From: an uncultured Clostridia bacterium
Lineage (GTDB): Bacteria; Bacillota; Clostridia; Oscillospirales; Acutalibacteraceae
Assembly: GCA_947364045.1 (NCBI GenBank)
Contig: CANARN010000016.1
Span: 1 to 40,310, forward strand
DNA length: 40,310 nucleotides
Direction: 5' to 3'
The notes under the pieces are model-generated. The model had not been told where the DNA came from and made no database searches. It saw only the letters and a list, made by a program, of their open reading frames with translations. Position numbers and translations under genes: made by a program. Every line of letters begins with the position of its first letter. Position 1 is the stretch's first letter. Shown in pieces: positions 15,002-23,751 of this stretch.

Positions 15002-17243
15002 ATAAGGTAAGCTGTTCGCCCTGGTCCTCTGCGCTCAGTATTGCGCCGGCGCCGGGGAGATTTTTGGTGCGGTAGCGCGCGGCTTTAGAGAATCTGCCCT
15101 CCGTGTATTCGGTAATCTCTTCAACCCTATGCCCTTTTTTCAGAGTCATTACGCTGACGCCCTGACTGTCCTTAGTGGTCTTCGGCGAAATTGCGCCCGA
15201 ATTAAAGAGCAAATATCGCCCTGCGGACGAGCGGATTACAAATTCCTTATCCTCGCTTATATAAACCGCCGATACAAGCGGACTTTTATCAGAATAAGCC
15301 TTAATAAGCTTCTTTCTGTTCTGCTTGGTTTCATAAGCGCTCATATCAATTTTAGCTACCTTGCCGTTTTGGAAGAAGAAGAGCATATAGCCCTTATATT
15401 CTTTAAGGCACGCCATTGAAACGGCTGTTTCGCCCTCTTCCATTAAAAGCTTTGAGCCGACAAAATCTCCAAGTGCGCTCGCCTTGGTATCGTCAAAATC
15501 GGCGGCACGGGACTTGTAAACCTGACATTTATTCGTAAAGAACAGCAATTCTGCGGCATTTGTTGTTTCCAGAGAATTAACAATGCTGTCACCCTCTTTT
15601 AGCTTATGCTCCCCGCTCATACGCAGTGACAGGGGCGTAATTTTCTTGAAATAGCCCTCTTTTGTGAAGAAAAGATTTACGGGATAATCGGGAACTGCCT
15701 CCAATTCTTCTGCATCATCCTCAATTTCCTCAGAATATATAATCTCCGTGCGTCTTGGCTTGTCGTATTTCTCCGAGACCTCTTTCAGCTCATTTACAAT
15801 AATCTTCTTAACCCGTGCCTTTGAGGAGAGAATGTCCTCCATATCCTCAATATCACGCCGCAGCTGTTCAATATCCGCCGTACGTTTGAGAATGTATTCA
15901 CGGTTAAGGTGGCGGAGCTTAATTTCAGCAACATAGTCAGCCTGAATTTTATCAATACCGAAGCCAATCATCAAGTTCGGCACAACCTCGGACTCTTCAT
16001 CGGTTGAGCGGATAATTTTAATCGCCTTGTCAATATCAAGCAGGATTTTCTGCAAGCCTTCAAGTAAATGGAGCTTGTCCTTAGCCTTTTGCAAATCGAA
16101 ATACACCCTGCGGTTTACGCACTCGGTGCGGAATGCAATCCATTCAAGCAAAAGCTCGCGCACGCCAAGAACCCTCGGCGTACCTGCTATCAGCACATTA
16201 AAATTACAGCCGAATGAATCTTCAAGCGGAGTCGCCTTGTAAAGCTTTTTCATAAGCAGTTCGGGGTCTGTGCCACGCTTTAAGTCAATTGTTATTTTAA
16301 GACCCTTCTTGTCGGTTTCGTCACGGATGTCGGATATTTCCTTTACCTTGCCGCCCTTTGCAAGCTCAATTATCTTGTCAATAATCGCCTCGCTCGTTGT
16401 GGTTGCAGGGATTTCATAAACGTCTATACAGTTATTTGATTTATCGTAATTGTATTTTGCTCTGATTTTAAAGCTACCCCTGCCCGTGCGGTAAATCTCA
16501 CGCATCAGCTTTTCATCATAAATTATCTGACCGCCGCCTATAAAATCCGGCGCTTTCAGCGTTTCACAAACATCTGCCCCGTCATCTTTAATTAGGGCAA
16601 TTGTTGTATTACATATTTCGCCCAAGTTAAACGAGCAGATATTTGACGCCATACCTACGGCAATACCCATATTAGCATTGACAAGCACCGACGGAAAGGT
16701 TACGGGGAAAAGCGTAGGCTCTTCCATTGTATTGTCATAGTTCGGAACAAAATCAACGGTGTCCTTGTCAATATCCCTGAAAAGCTCAGCCGCTATCGGA
16801 GCCAATTTCGCCTCAGTATAACGTGAAGCGGCATACTGCATATTTTTGGAATAGGATTTACCAAAGTTTCCCTTCGATTCAACATAAGGGTGCAATAAGC
16901 TCTCATTGCCGCGCGCCAAACGAATCATAGTTTCGTAAATTGCGGCGTCGCCGTGAGGATTCAACTGCATTGTTCTGCCGACGATATTCGCGCTCTTTAT
17001 TGTTCCGCCGTTCAAAAGTCCCATTTTATACATTGTGTAAAGCAATTTTCTGTGCGACGGCTTAAACCCGTCAATTTCGGGAATTGCACGGGACATTATA
17101 ACGCTCATGGCATAAGGCATATAGTTTACCTCGAGCGTGTCAATGATATTTTGATTTACAACCTCGCCTGCGCCTGAAATATGGGCATTTATGCTCAATT
17201 CGTCATCAGAATGTGTAATTTCGGTTTTCTTTTTCTTAGCCAT
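15000..17243 (-). CDS. parC: Type IIA DNA topoisomerase subunit A (ParC-like)
   Basis: 747 residues. Winged-helix region YMPYAMSVIMSRAIPEIDGFKPSHRKLLY; catalytic tyrosine in MQYAASRYTEAK (Tyr142); then tower, coiled coil and a C-terminal beta-pinwheel (about 500-740). No GyrA-box (QRRGGKG) is visible in the C-terminal domain, which argues for a topoisomerase IV-like decatenase rather than gyrase. The quinolone-determining segment reads NPHGDAAIYETM: Ala100 is where E. coli GyrA has Ser83 and Glu104 where it has Asp87. It starts 22 bp after the subunit B gene; the two form the cytosolic A2B2 enzyme. This pair is probably the cell's second type II enzyme; a gyrA/gyrB pair is not in the window. 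Confidence 0.85.
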   Translation of the reverse strand: MAKKKKTEITHSDDELSINAHISGAGEVVNQNIIDTLEVNYMPYAMSVIMSRAIPEIDGFKPSHRKLLYTMYKMGLLNGGTIKSANIVGRTMQLNPHGDAAIYETMIRLARGNESLLHPYVESKGNFGKSYSKNMQYAASRYTEAKLAPIAAELFRDIDKDTVDFVPNYDNTMEEPTLFPVTFPSVLVNANMGIAVGMASNICSFNLGEICNTTIALIKDDGADVCETLKAPDFIGGGQIIYDEKLMREIYRTGRGSFKIRAKYNYDKSNNCIDVYEIPATTTSEAIIDKIIELAKGGKVKEISDIRDETDKKGLKITIDLKRGTDPELLMKKLYKATPLEDSFGCNFNVLIAGTPRVLGVRELLLEWIAFRTECVNRRVYFDLQKAKDKLHLLEGLQKILLDIDKAIKIIRSTDEESEVVPNLMIGFGIDKIQADYVAEIKLRHLNREYILKRTADIEQLRRDIEDMEDILSSKARVKKIIVNELKEVSEKYDKPRRTEIIYSEEIEDDAEELEAVPDYPVNLFFTKEGYFKKITPLSLRMSGEHKLKEGDSIVNSLETTNAAELLFFTNKCQVYKSRAADFDDTKASALGDFVGSKLLMEEGETAVSMACLKEYKGYMLFFFQNGKVAKIDMSAYETKQNRKKLIKAYSDKSPLVSAVYISEDKEFVIRSSAGRYLLFNSGAISPKTTKDSQGVSVMTLKKGHRVEEITEYTEGRFSKAARYRTKNLPGAGAILSAEDQGEQLTL

Positions 17244-17265
17244 ATTACTGTCCTCTATCCTCGCC

Positions 17266-19251
17266 TTATGAAAGGTCAGTCATATCGATATACTGACTTC
17301 CGTTTGCCGCGATATACTCTTTTCTGCCCTGAAGGTTATCTCCCAAAAGCAAATCAAATTTATCCGCTACTGCCTCAGGGTTATAATCAGGCTCAACCTT
17401 AATAAGACGGCGCGTTTTCGGGTTCATTGTGGTCATCCACATCATTTCGGGCTCATTTTCACCGAGTCCCTTTGAACGCTGAATTGTATATTTTCTGTCG
17501 CCAATCTCATTGAGAGCCTCCGCCTTTTCCTTTTCGGTGTAGCAGAACCAAGTTTCGTCTTTCGTATTGATTTCATAAAGCGGAGATTCGGCGATAAACA
17601 CCTTGCCCTCGCGGATTAGTGTGGGCATCAGTCTGTAAATCATCGTAAGAATAAGCGTTCTTATCTGAAATCCGTCAACATCGGCATCGGTACAGATTAT
17701 AACCTTGCTCCAGCGAAGATTCTGAAGATTGAACAGTGACAAATTTTTATTTGCCTTTGCGTTCACCTCAACTCCGCAGCCGAGAACTTTAATTAAATCA
17801 GTTATAATTTCAGATTTGAATATTTTCGGATATTCAGCCTTTAAGCAGTTGAGAATTTTACCTCTTACGGGCATAATCGCCTGGAAGCCTGAGTCCCTCG
17901 CCTGCTTACATGCGCCGAGAGCCGAGTCACCCTCTACTATGAAAATTTCTCTTTCATTTACATCCTTCGAACGACAGTCAACGAATTTTTCAATCCTGTC
18001 CGTCATACTGTTGCTTGATTGAAGTGTTTTCTTAATATTCAGCCGTGTGCTTTCGGCTCTGACACGGGAACGCATATTTATCAGCACTTGCTCGCAGATT
18101 TTATCTGCCTCAATTTTATTTTCAATGAAATAAACCTCTAAGCTGTGCTTTAAAAATTCAGTCATCGCCTCTTGAATGAATTTGTTTGTAATCGCCTTTT
18201 TAGTCTGATTTTCATAAGACGTCTGTGTTGAAAATGAAGAAATTACAAGCACTAAGCAATCGTCAACATCCTGAAACGTGATTTTAGAATCTGTTTTTAA
18301 GTATTTGCTGTTCGCCTTAAGATAAGAGTCAATCTGCGACACAAAAGCGCTTTTAACCGCTTTTTCAGGCGCTCCGCCATGCTCCAAAAAACTCGAATTG
18401 TGATAATACTCTTTAAACTGCACCTTATTTGAAAAGCAAAGAGCTATATTCATTTTAACCTTGTAATCGGGCATATCCGCTCTGTCTCTGCCTCGGCGTT
18501 CTGCCTGCCAGAACTGAATTCCCGAAAACGCATTTTCCCCGACTATCTCTTTAACATAATCGGTTATGCCGTTTTCGTAGCAGTATTCGTACTTTTCAAA
18601 GGAATTTGCGCCCGTCTGGTCTTTAAGTATAAATTTAATGCCTTCATTTACAACCGACTGGCGTTTAATGGTTTCCTTATAATATTCAAGCGGAATGTTA
18701 ATATCTGTGAATACCTTTAAATCGGGTTTCCAGCGGATTCGTGTGCCTGTATCTCTTTTATTATAATCTTCCCTTTGAAGTTTGCCGACAGGCTCGCCGT
18801 TTTTAAAGTTCATTTTATAGCATAAGCCGTTTTTATGAATTTCAGCTTCCATATATTCCGAAGCATACTGAGTAGCGCAAAGTCCCAAGCCGTTAAGACC
18901 GAGGGAATATTCGTATGTTCCGCCGTTATTTGTATTGTATTTACTGCCGGCATACATTTCACAGAAAAGAAGCTCCCAATTGTAGCGGTTTTCTTTTTCG
19001 TTGAAGTCCATAGGCATACCTCTGCCGTGGTCAAGAACCTCTATTGAGCCGTCAAGAAAGCGAGTAACGACAATCTCCTTGCCAAAGCCTTCTCTCGCCT
19101 CGTCTATTGAGTTTGAAAGTATCTCAAAGACTGCGTGCTCACAGCCCTCAATTCCGTCCGAGCCGAAAATAACCGCAGGTCTTTTACGAACACGGTCGGC
19201 GCCTTTTAATTGGGAAATACTCTCTTCGGTATATTCTGCTTTTTTAGCCAT
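17266..19251 (-). CDS. parE: Type IIA DNA topoisomerase subunit B (ParE-like)
   Basis: 661 residues with a GHKL ATPase domain: EILSNSIDEA (Glu43, Asn47, Asp50), DHGRGMP and the lid LGLNGLGLCAT. A transducer domain follows, then a Toprim domain with VEGDSALGACKQARDS and ICTDADVDGFQIRTL. It lacks the extra insertion of proteobacterial GyrB and has ParE-like length. It hydrolyses ATP to drive strand passage with the adjacent subunit A. Start ATG follows AAGGATG. A TATAAT lies about 50 bp upstream, immediately beside a MITE-like repeat whose end would supply the -35 position. Confidence 0.88.
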   Translation of the reverse strand: MAKKAEYTEESISQLKGADRVRKRPAVIFGSDGIEGCEHAVFEILSNSIDEAREGFGKEIVVTRFLDGSIEVLDHGRGMPMDFNEKENRYNWELLFCEMYAGSKYNTNNGGTYEYSLGLNGLGLCATQYASEYMEAEIHKNGLCYKMNFKNGEPVGKLQREDYNKRDTGTRIRWKPDLKVFTDINIPLEYYKETIKRQSVVNEGIKFILKDQTGANSFEKYEYCYENGITDYVKEIVGENAFSGIQFWQAERRGRDRADMPDYKVKMNIALCFSNKVQFKEYYHNSSFLEHGGAPEKAVKSAFVSQIDSYLKANSKYLKTDSKITFQDVDDCLVLVISSFSTQTSYENQTKKAITNKFIQEAMTEFLKHSLEVYFIENKIEADKICEQVLINMRSRVRAESTRLNIKKTLQSSNSMTDRIEKFVDCRSKDVNEREIFIVEGDSALGACKQARDSGFQAIMPVRGKILNCLKAEYPKIFKSEIITDLIKVLGCGVEVNAKANKNLSLFNLQNLRWSKVIICTDADVDGFQIRTLILTMIYRLMPTLIREGKVFIAESPLYEINTKDETWFCYTEKEKAEALNEIGDRKYTIQRSKGLGENEPEMMWMTTMNPKTRRLIKVEPDYNPEAVADKFDLLLGDNLQGRKEYIAANGSQYIDMTDLS

Positions 19252-19310
19252 ATTTTACATCCTTTTTTACAGTAAAAAAATTAAACCGCTTAATATTATA
19301 TACTATATTT

Positions 19311-19584
19311 AAGCTGAGGGAAACTCTGCCCGATATGCCGTAAATACAGCTCTTCGGCGTGTTTTCGTCCTTTCGATATTGATTTGCGTCAGCAAATCTG
19401 CTATCTCAAAAACAAAAACACTGAGAATATCAAGTATTTACGGTGCGAGCAGTTTTAATCGAGCAAATTTTTGTCTGAGCAAGGCATAAATTTGCAGGAA
19501 TACTGCCGTATTTCAAAAATTTTAACGTAGCTCAGGCGGAAATGTGCCGATTAAAACCATATTGTGCAGAGTTTCACTCAGCTT
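19311..19584. repeat. 274-bp MITE-like palindromic element, noncoding
   Basis: The ends are inverted copies: AAGCTGAGGGAAACTCTGC (19311-19329) against AAGCTGAGTGAAACTCTGC read from 19584, one mismatch in 19, with weaker similarity for about ten more bases. Internal inverted pairs: CCGTAAATAC (19338-19347) with GTATTTACGG (19434-19443); GATTTGC/GCAAATC around 19381-19398; TTTTAATCG (19453-19461) with CGATTAAAA (19548-19556). No ORF encodes a transposase and no clear target duplication is visible. It fills most of the gap between parE and the ynzC-like gene. Confidence 0.6.
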
Positions 19585-19632
19585 GACGGTTTAGTCAAGT
19601 TTTGCAACTACGTATTCGATTGTAATAATATC

Positions 19633-19842
19633 TTACTGCTTTTTCCTGCGCTCAACTTTTTTCTTATTGCCTTTTTCGTCAACTATATATGTATTTTCAA
19701 GCTGACCTACAAGGCTTCTTTTAAAGCTGTCAATATATTCACGGCGAAGAAGAGCTTGCTCCTCCTTTTCTTCGGGGGTCAGCTCTTCGGTGCGTGATTT
19801 TTTTGCAAGAAAATTTATTCTGTCAATTTTACTCTGTTCCAT
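19633..19842 (-). CDS. YnzC/DUF896 family protein
   Basis: 69 residues: KIDRINFLAKKSRTEELTPEEKEEQALLRREYIDSFKRSLVGQLENTYIVD, the two-helix YnzC fold of DUF896. In B. subtilis relatives have been linked to the SOS response, but a biochemical function is not settled. The start ATG overlaps the copZ stop (TAATG), so it appears translationally coupled to the copper operon, an unusual location. Cytosolic. Confidence 0.85.
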   Translation of the reverse strand: MEQSKIDRINFLAKKSRTEELTPEEKEEQALLRREYIDSFKRSLVGQLENTYIVDEKGNKKKVERRKKQ

Positions 19843-20051
19843 TATTCAATTCCCACTACGTCAAAGCCTGTATCGTCAACCGTTTCTCTTATTACATCAT
19901 CGGAGACATCCTTTGAAAGAGTGAGAACAGCGGTTTTGTTTTCAAGGCTCATTTCGGCATTTTCAACACCGTCAAGCCCCATAAGAGCAGCCGCAACACG
20001 TGATGTGCAGTGCGAGCATGACATACCTTCGATTTTAACTGTTTTAATCAT
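19842..20051 (-). CDS. copZ: Copper chaperone CopZ-like (HMA domain)
   Basis: 69 residues forming one heavy-metal-associated domain with the metal site EGMSCSHCTSRV (Cys12 and Cys15) and the C-terminal ETVDDTGFDV. It delivers Cu(I) to the P-type ATPase. Its start overlaps the copA stop (ATGA), so the two are translationally coupled, and the YnzC-like gene overlaps its stop. Confidence 0.88.
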   Translation of the reverse strand: MIKTVKIEGMSCSHCTSRVAAALMGLDGVENAEMSLENKTAVLTLSKDVSDDVIRETVDDTGFDVVGIE

Positions 20052-22258
20052 AATTTATATCTCCTTAAAAGTAATGAATTTGTGACTACCGTTACTGAGG
20101 AAAGGCTCATTGCGGCGGCGGCGAACATCGGGTCTAAAAGATTTCCGCCAAGTGCATAAAGAAGCCCTGCCGCAATGGGTATTCCCACCGTATTATAGGC
20201 AAACGCCCAGAAAAGATTTTGCTTTATCTTGCGAAGTGTCTTTTGCGAAAGCCTTATTGCCTTATAAAGCGATGTCGTTTCGCTGTTCATAAGAACGACA
20301 TCGGCAGATTCAACTGCAACATCAGTGCCCGAGGCAACCGCAACGCCTACATCGGCAGATACAAGTGCAGGGGCGTCGTTTATTCCGTCGCCGACCATAC
20401 AAACCTTTTTGCCCTGTTTTTGCAAATCAATTATAACATTTTGTTTGTCCCGAGGCAAGACCTCTGCAAAAACTGTTTTAATGCCTGCTATTTTCGCAAT
20501 TGCATTTGCGGTCTTTTTATTGTCGCCCGTAAGCATAACGGTTTCAACACCTAAACTGTTAAGTAATTTAACCGTTTCGGCGGCATCGTCTTTCAATACG
20601 TCTGCAATAGCTATTGCCCCTGCAAAATCGCCGTCAATTGAAATATAGACAACAGTTTTTCCCTCGTCAGAGAGCGGTACGCCGATTTTTTCCGTTACTT
20701 TTTCGTCTATGCAGTTTTTGCTCATAAGCTCACGGTTGCCGATAAATACCAGCTTGCCGTTTACGGTTGCACGAAGTCCCAAACCCGAAAGAGCCTCAAA
20801 ATCTGTAACATCAAAATATTCACCGTTATACTTTTTAACGATTGCCTCGCCCAAAAGATGCTCGCTGTTTTTTTCAGCCGAGGCGCAGTATTTTAAAAGC
20901 TCTTTCTCTGAAATTCCGACAGGTAAAATGTCTGTAACCTGAGGGTCGCCCTTTGTAAGCGTTCCCGTTTTATCAAATACAACCGTGTCCGCCTTGCTCA
21001 GCGCCTCTAACGGCTCTCCGCCCTTAAACAGAATACCGTTTTGAGCGCCCCTACCCGTTGCAACCATTATTGCCGTAGGCGTTGCAAGCCCCAAAGCGCA
21101 CGGACAGGCAATAACGAGAACCGAAATAAACACATTAAGGCAGAACGAAAAGTCCTTGCCCGTAAACGCCCAAATAACAGCGCTTAAAACTGCTATTCCG
21201 AATACGGTAGGAACAAAAATTCCCGAAATTTTATCAGCCAAAGTGGCAATGGGGGCTTTTGACGCACCTGCATCCTCAACTGAACGGATTATCTGCGATA
21301 AAACCGTTTCACCGTACGTGGCGGTTACCTCAACCTCGACCGTGCCGTTTTTATTTATTGTTCCTCCGAAAACGGTATCGCCCGTCTTTTTGCTTACCGG
21401 CATACTCTCGCCCGTTATCATACTTTCATCAACCGACGTATTGCCTGAAATCACCTTGCCGTCAGCCGCAACAGCACTGCCTGGGACTACGGTAAAAATG
21501 TCGCCGATTTGAATTTCAGCAGTCTTTACCGTCATTTTTTCGCTGTTTCGCATAACTTCGGTTGTGTCCGGAATAAGAGAGCGTAGCTTGCCCACTGCGT
21601 CTGTCGTTCTTTTTTTTGAAATTGCTTCAAGCATTTTGCCGATAAGAATAAATGTTATTATCATTCCTGCCGACTCATAATAAAGATGATGACTGTGACC
21701 GTTATTGTCAGCGATTATTTTTGCGGTCATAACAATGCTGTAAATAAACGCTGACGACGAGCCCATTGCAACGAGCGTATCCATATTCGGGTTTTTATGA
21801 AATACTGCGCGCGTACCGTTTATGAAAAATTTTCTGCCTGCTATCAGTACAGGAATTACGAGAACAAGCTGAATAAGCGCAAATCTTACGGGATACGTGT
21901 CGGGTGAAATGGCATCCGGCAAACTTATTCCCATCATATGCCCCATAGAAATAACGAAAAGAGGTATTGAGAAAATAAGCGCAATAATCAAATTGACTTT
22001 TGACATTTTCTCATTTTTAGCGGCATTTTCATTTGCATCAGCCTGATTTTTCACAACCTTAAAGCCTGCGCGTACAACAGCCGCCTCAATATCCGAAAGA
22101 TTACACTGCTTATTTTCATAAACAACGGCAGCGGAATTTGTTGTGAGGTTTACCGTGACATTCAGTACCCCGTCAACCTTGGAAACCGAACGCTCCACTC
22201 CCCTTGAGCAAGCAGCGCAGGACATTCCTTCTATTAAAACAGTAGTCTTTTTCTTCAA
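20048..22258 (-). CDS. copA: Copper-exporting P1B-type ATPase CopA
   Basis: 736 residues from a TTG start at 22258. AGTAGGAG ends nine bases before that codon; the longer frame (TTG at 22267) would start directly against the ribosome site. One N-terminal HMA domain (GMSCAACS, Cys14/Cys17), eight membrane segments, the transmembrane metal site ACPCALGLATPTA (Cys-Pro-Cys at 385-387), phosphorylation motif DKTGTLTKGD (Asp429), TGES in the actuator domain and GDGINDAPAL in the P domain. It exports Cu(I) across the membrane at the cost of ATP. First gene of copA-copZ-ynzC. No copY or csoR gene is adjacent. Confidence 0.93.
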   Translation of the reverse strand: MKKKTTVLIEGMSCAACSRGVERSVSKVDGVLNVTVNLTTNSAAVVYENKQCNLSDIEAAVVRAGFKVVKNQADANENAAKNEKMSKVNLIIALIFSIPLFVISMGHMMGISLPDAISPDTYPVRFALIQLVLVIPVLIAGRKFFINGTRAVFHKNPNMDTLVAMGSSSAFIYSIVMTAKIIADNNGHSHHLYYESAGMIITFILIGKMLEAISKKRTTDAVGKLRSLIPDTTEVMRNSEKMTVKTAEIQIGDIFTVVPGSAVAADGKVISGNTSVDESMITGESMPVSKKTGDTVFGGTINKNGTVEVEVTATYGETVLSQIIRSVEDAGASKAPIATLADKISGIFVPTVFGIAVLSAVIWAFTGKDFSFCLNVFISVLVIACPCALGLATPTAIMVATGRGAQNGILFKGGEPLEALSKADTVVFDKTGTLTKGDPQVTDILPVGISEKELLKYCASAEKNSEHLLGEAIVKKYNGEYFDVTDFEALSGLGLRATVNGKLVFIGNRELMSKNCIDEKVTEKIGVPLSDEGKTVVYISIDGDFAGAIAIADVLKDDAAETVKLLNSLGVETVMLTGDNKKTANAIAKIAGIKTVFAEVLPRDKQNVIIDLQKQGKKVCMVGDGINDAPALVSADVGVAVASGTDVAVESADVVLMNSETTSLYKAIRLSQKTLRKIKQNLFWAFAYNTVGIPIAAGLLYALGGNLLDPMFAAAAMSLSSVTVVTNSLLLRRYKL

Positions 22259-22290
22259 GACAACCAACTCCTACTAATTTTCTATGAATT

Positions 22291-22318
22291 AGTATAACAT
22301 AATAAACCTAATTGTCAA
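22291..22318 (-). promoter_or_regulatory. Promoter of the copper operon
   Basis: On the minus strand: -35 TTGACA (22318-22313), 16-bp spacer, extended -10 TGTTATACT (-10 at 22296-22291). ATTAG/CTAAT half-sites flank the spacer and could bind a metal sensor; this is weak. Confidence 0.7.
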
Positions 22319-22374
22319 GAATAATTTAACCGATATTTTTCTTAATAAACAGAAACCAGTCAAAAACGACAATA

Positions 22375-22404
22375 TAAAAAACTCCCCCGCGAAAAGCGAG
22401 GGAG
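22375..22404 (-). terminator. Terminator after tuf
   Basis: 9-bp stem (22382-22390 region with 22396-22404, one G-U pair), 5-base loop, followed on the minus strand by TTTTTT. It lies about 40 bp past the tuf stop. Confidence 0.85.
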
Positions 22405-22445
22405 AAAAAATATTTTTAATTAGATTGTTTGCTGACAGCTGTTAA

Positions 22446-23645
22446 TTATTCGTTAATAGCTGTAACAACGCCTGAACCAACAGTTCTGCCGCCTTCACGG
22501 ATAGCAAAACGAAGGCCTTCTTCGATAGCGATAGGAGTGATAAGCTCAACATCCATTGTTACGTTATCGCCGGGCATGCACATCTCTGTTCCTTCAGGAA
22601 GAGAAATTGTACCTGTAACGTCTGTTGTTCTGAAATAGAACTGAGGACGGTAGTTGTTGAAGAACGGTGTATGACGGCCGCCTTCATCCTTTGTCAAAAC
22701 GTAAACCTGACCCTTGAACTTTGTGTGGGGATGAATTGAACCGGGTTTAGCAAGAACCTGACCGCGCTCAATGCCCTTTCTGTCAATACCACGAAGAAGT
22801 GCGCCGATGTTGTCGCCTGCTTCTGCATAGTCAAGGAGCTTTCTGAACATTTCGATACCTGTAACAACTGTCTTCTGCTTCTCTTCTTTAAGACCAACGA
22901 TTTCAACTTCTTCTGAAAGCTTAAGCTGACCTCTCTCAACTCTACCTGTAGCAACTGTACCACGGCCTGTGATTGTGAATACGTCTTCAACAGGCATAAG
23001 GAACGGCTGGTCTGCTTTACGGTCGGGAGTGGGGATATAAGAGTCAACAGCATCCATAAGTTCCCAAATAGGAGCAAGCTCGGGAGCGTTGATGTCATCT
23101 CCTGAATACTCAAGAGCTTTAAGAGCAGAACCCTTGATGATGGGGCACTCGTCGTCAAACTCATACTCAGCAAGAGTTTCACGGATTTCCATTTCAACAA
23201 GCTCAAGAAGCTCGGGGTCGTCAACCTGGTCAACCTTGTTCATGAAAACGATGATTGCCGGAACGCCAACCTGACGTGCAAGAAGAAGGTGCTCTTTTGT
23301 CTGAGCCATAGGACCGTCTGTTGATGCGATAACGATGATAGCGCCGTCCATCTGAGCAGCACCTGTAATCATGTTCTTAATATAGTCAGCGTGGCCGGGG
23401 CAGTCAACGTGAGCGTAGTGACGCTTGTCAGTTTCATACTCAACGTGAGCTGTGTTGATTGTGATTCCGCGCTCTCTCTCTTCGGGAGCCTTGTCGATCA
23501 TATCGTATGCTTCAAACTGTGCATAACCCTTCATTGCAAGAGTCTTTGTGATAGCAGCTGTTAATGTTGTCTTACCGTGGTCAACGTGACCGATAGTACC
23601 AATATTAACATGGGGTTTATTTCTTTCAAATTTTGCCTTTGCCAT
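22446..23645 (-). CDS. tuf: Elongation factor Tu
   Basis: 399 residues, full length. GTP-binding motifs GHVDHGKTT (P-loop), DCPGHADY and NKVDQVDD; switch [14 protein letters not shown]-terminal domains 2 and 3 with [13 protein letters not shown] and a final [11 protein letters not shown]. It delivers aminoacyl-tRNA to the ribosome. RBS AAGGAGGA before the ATG. It has its own promoter although it follows fusA on the same strand. Confidence 0.98.
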   Translation of the reverse strand: MAKAKFERNKPHVNIGTIGHVDHGKTTLTAAITKTLAMKGYAQFEAYDMIDKAPEERERGITINTAHVEYETDKRHYAHVDCPGHADYIKNMITGAAQMDGAIIVIASTDGPMAQTKEHLLLARQVGVPAIIVFMNKVDQVDDPELLELVEMEIRETLAEYEFDDECPIIKGSALKALEYSGDDINAPELAPIWELMDAVDSYIPTPDRKADQPFLMPVEDVFTITGRGTVATGRVERGQLKLSEEVEIVGLKEEKQKTVVTGIEMFRKLLDYAEAGDNIGALLRGIDRKGIERGQVLAKPGSIHPHTKFKGQVYVLTKDEGGRHTPFFNNYRPQFYFRTTDVTGTISLPEGTEMCMPGDNVTMDVELITPIAIEEGLRFAIREGGRTVGSGVVTAINE

Positions 23646-23704
23646 TGGAATAATCCTCCTTTATTTTTTGAAAAATTAATTACATAATTTATATGTTGAT
23701 ACAT

Positions 23705-23733
23705 ATTGTACCAACTATCTTGAAAAATTTCAA
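23705..23733 (-). promoter_or_regulatory. Promoter of tuf
   Basis: On the minus strand: -35 TTGAAA (23733-23728), 17-bp spacer, -10 TACAAT (23710-23705). The -35 overlaps a small inverted repeat CTTGAAATTTTTCAAG that starts within 20 bases of the fusA stop. Confidence 0.7.
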
Positions 23734-23751
23734 GAGTTTTATAAGATTTTA

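Noticed and set aside
19311..19584. CRISPR array or insertion sequence
   Set aside because: The repeats are inverted, not regularly spaced direct repeats, and no transposase ORF lies between the ends.
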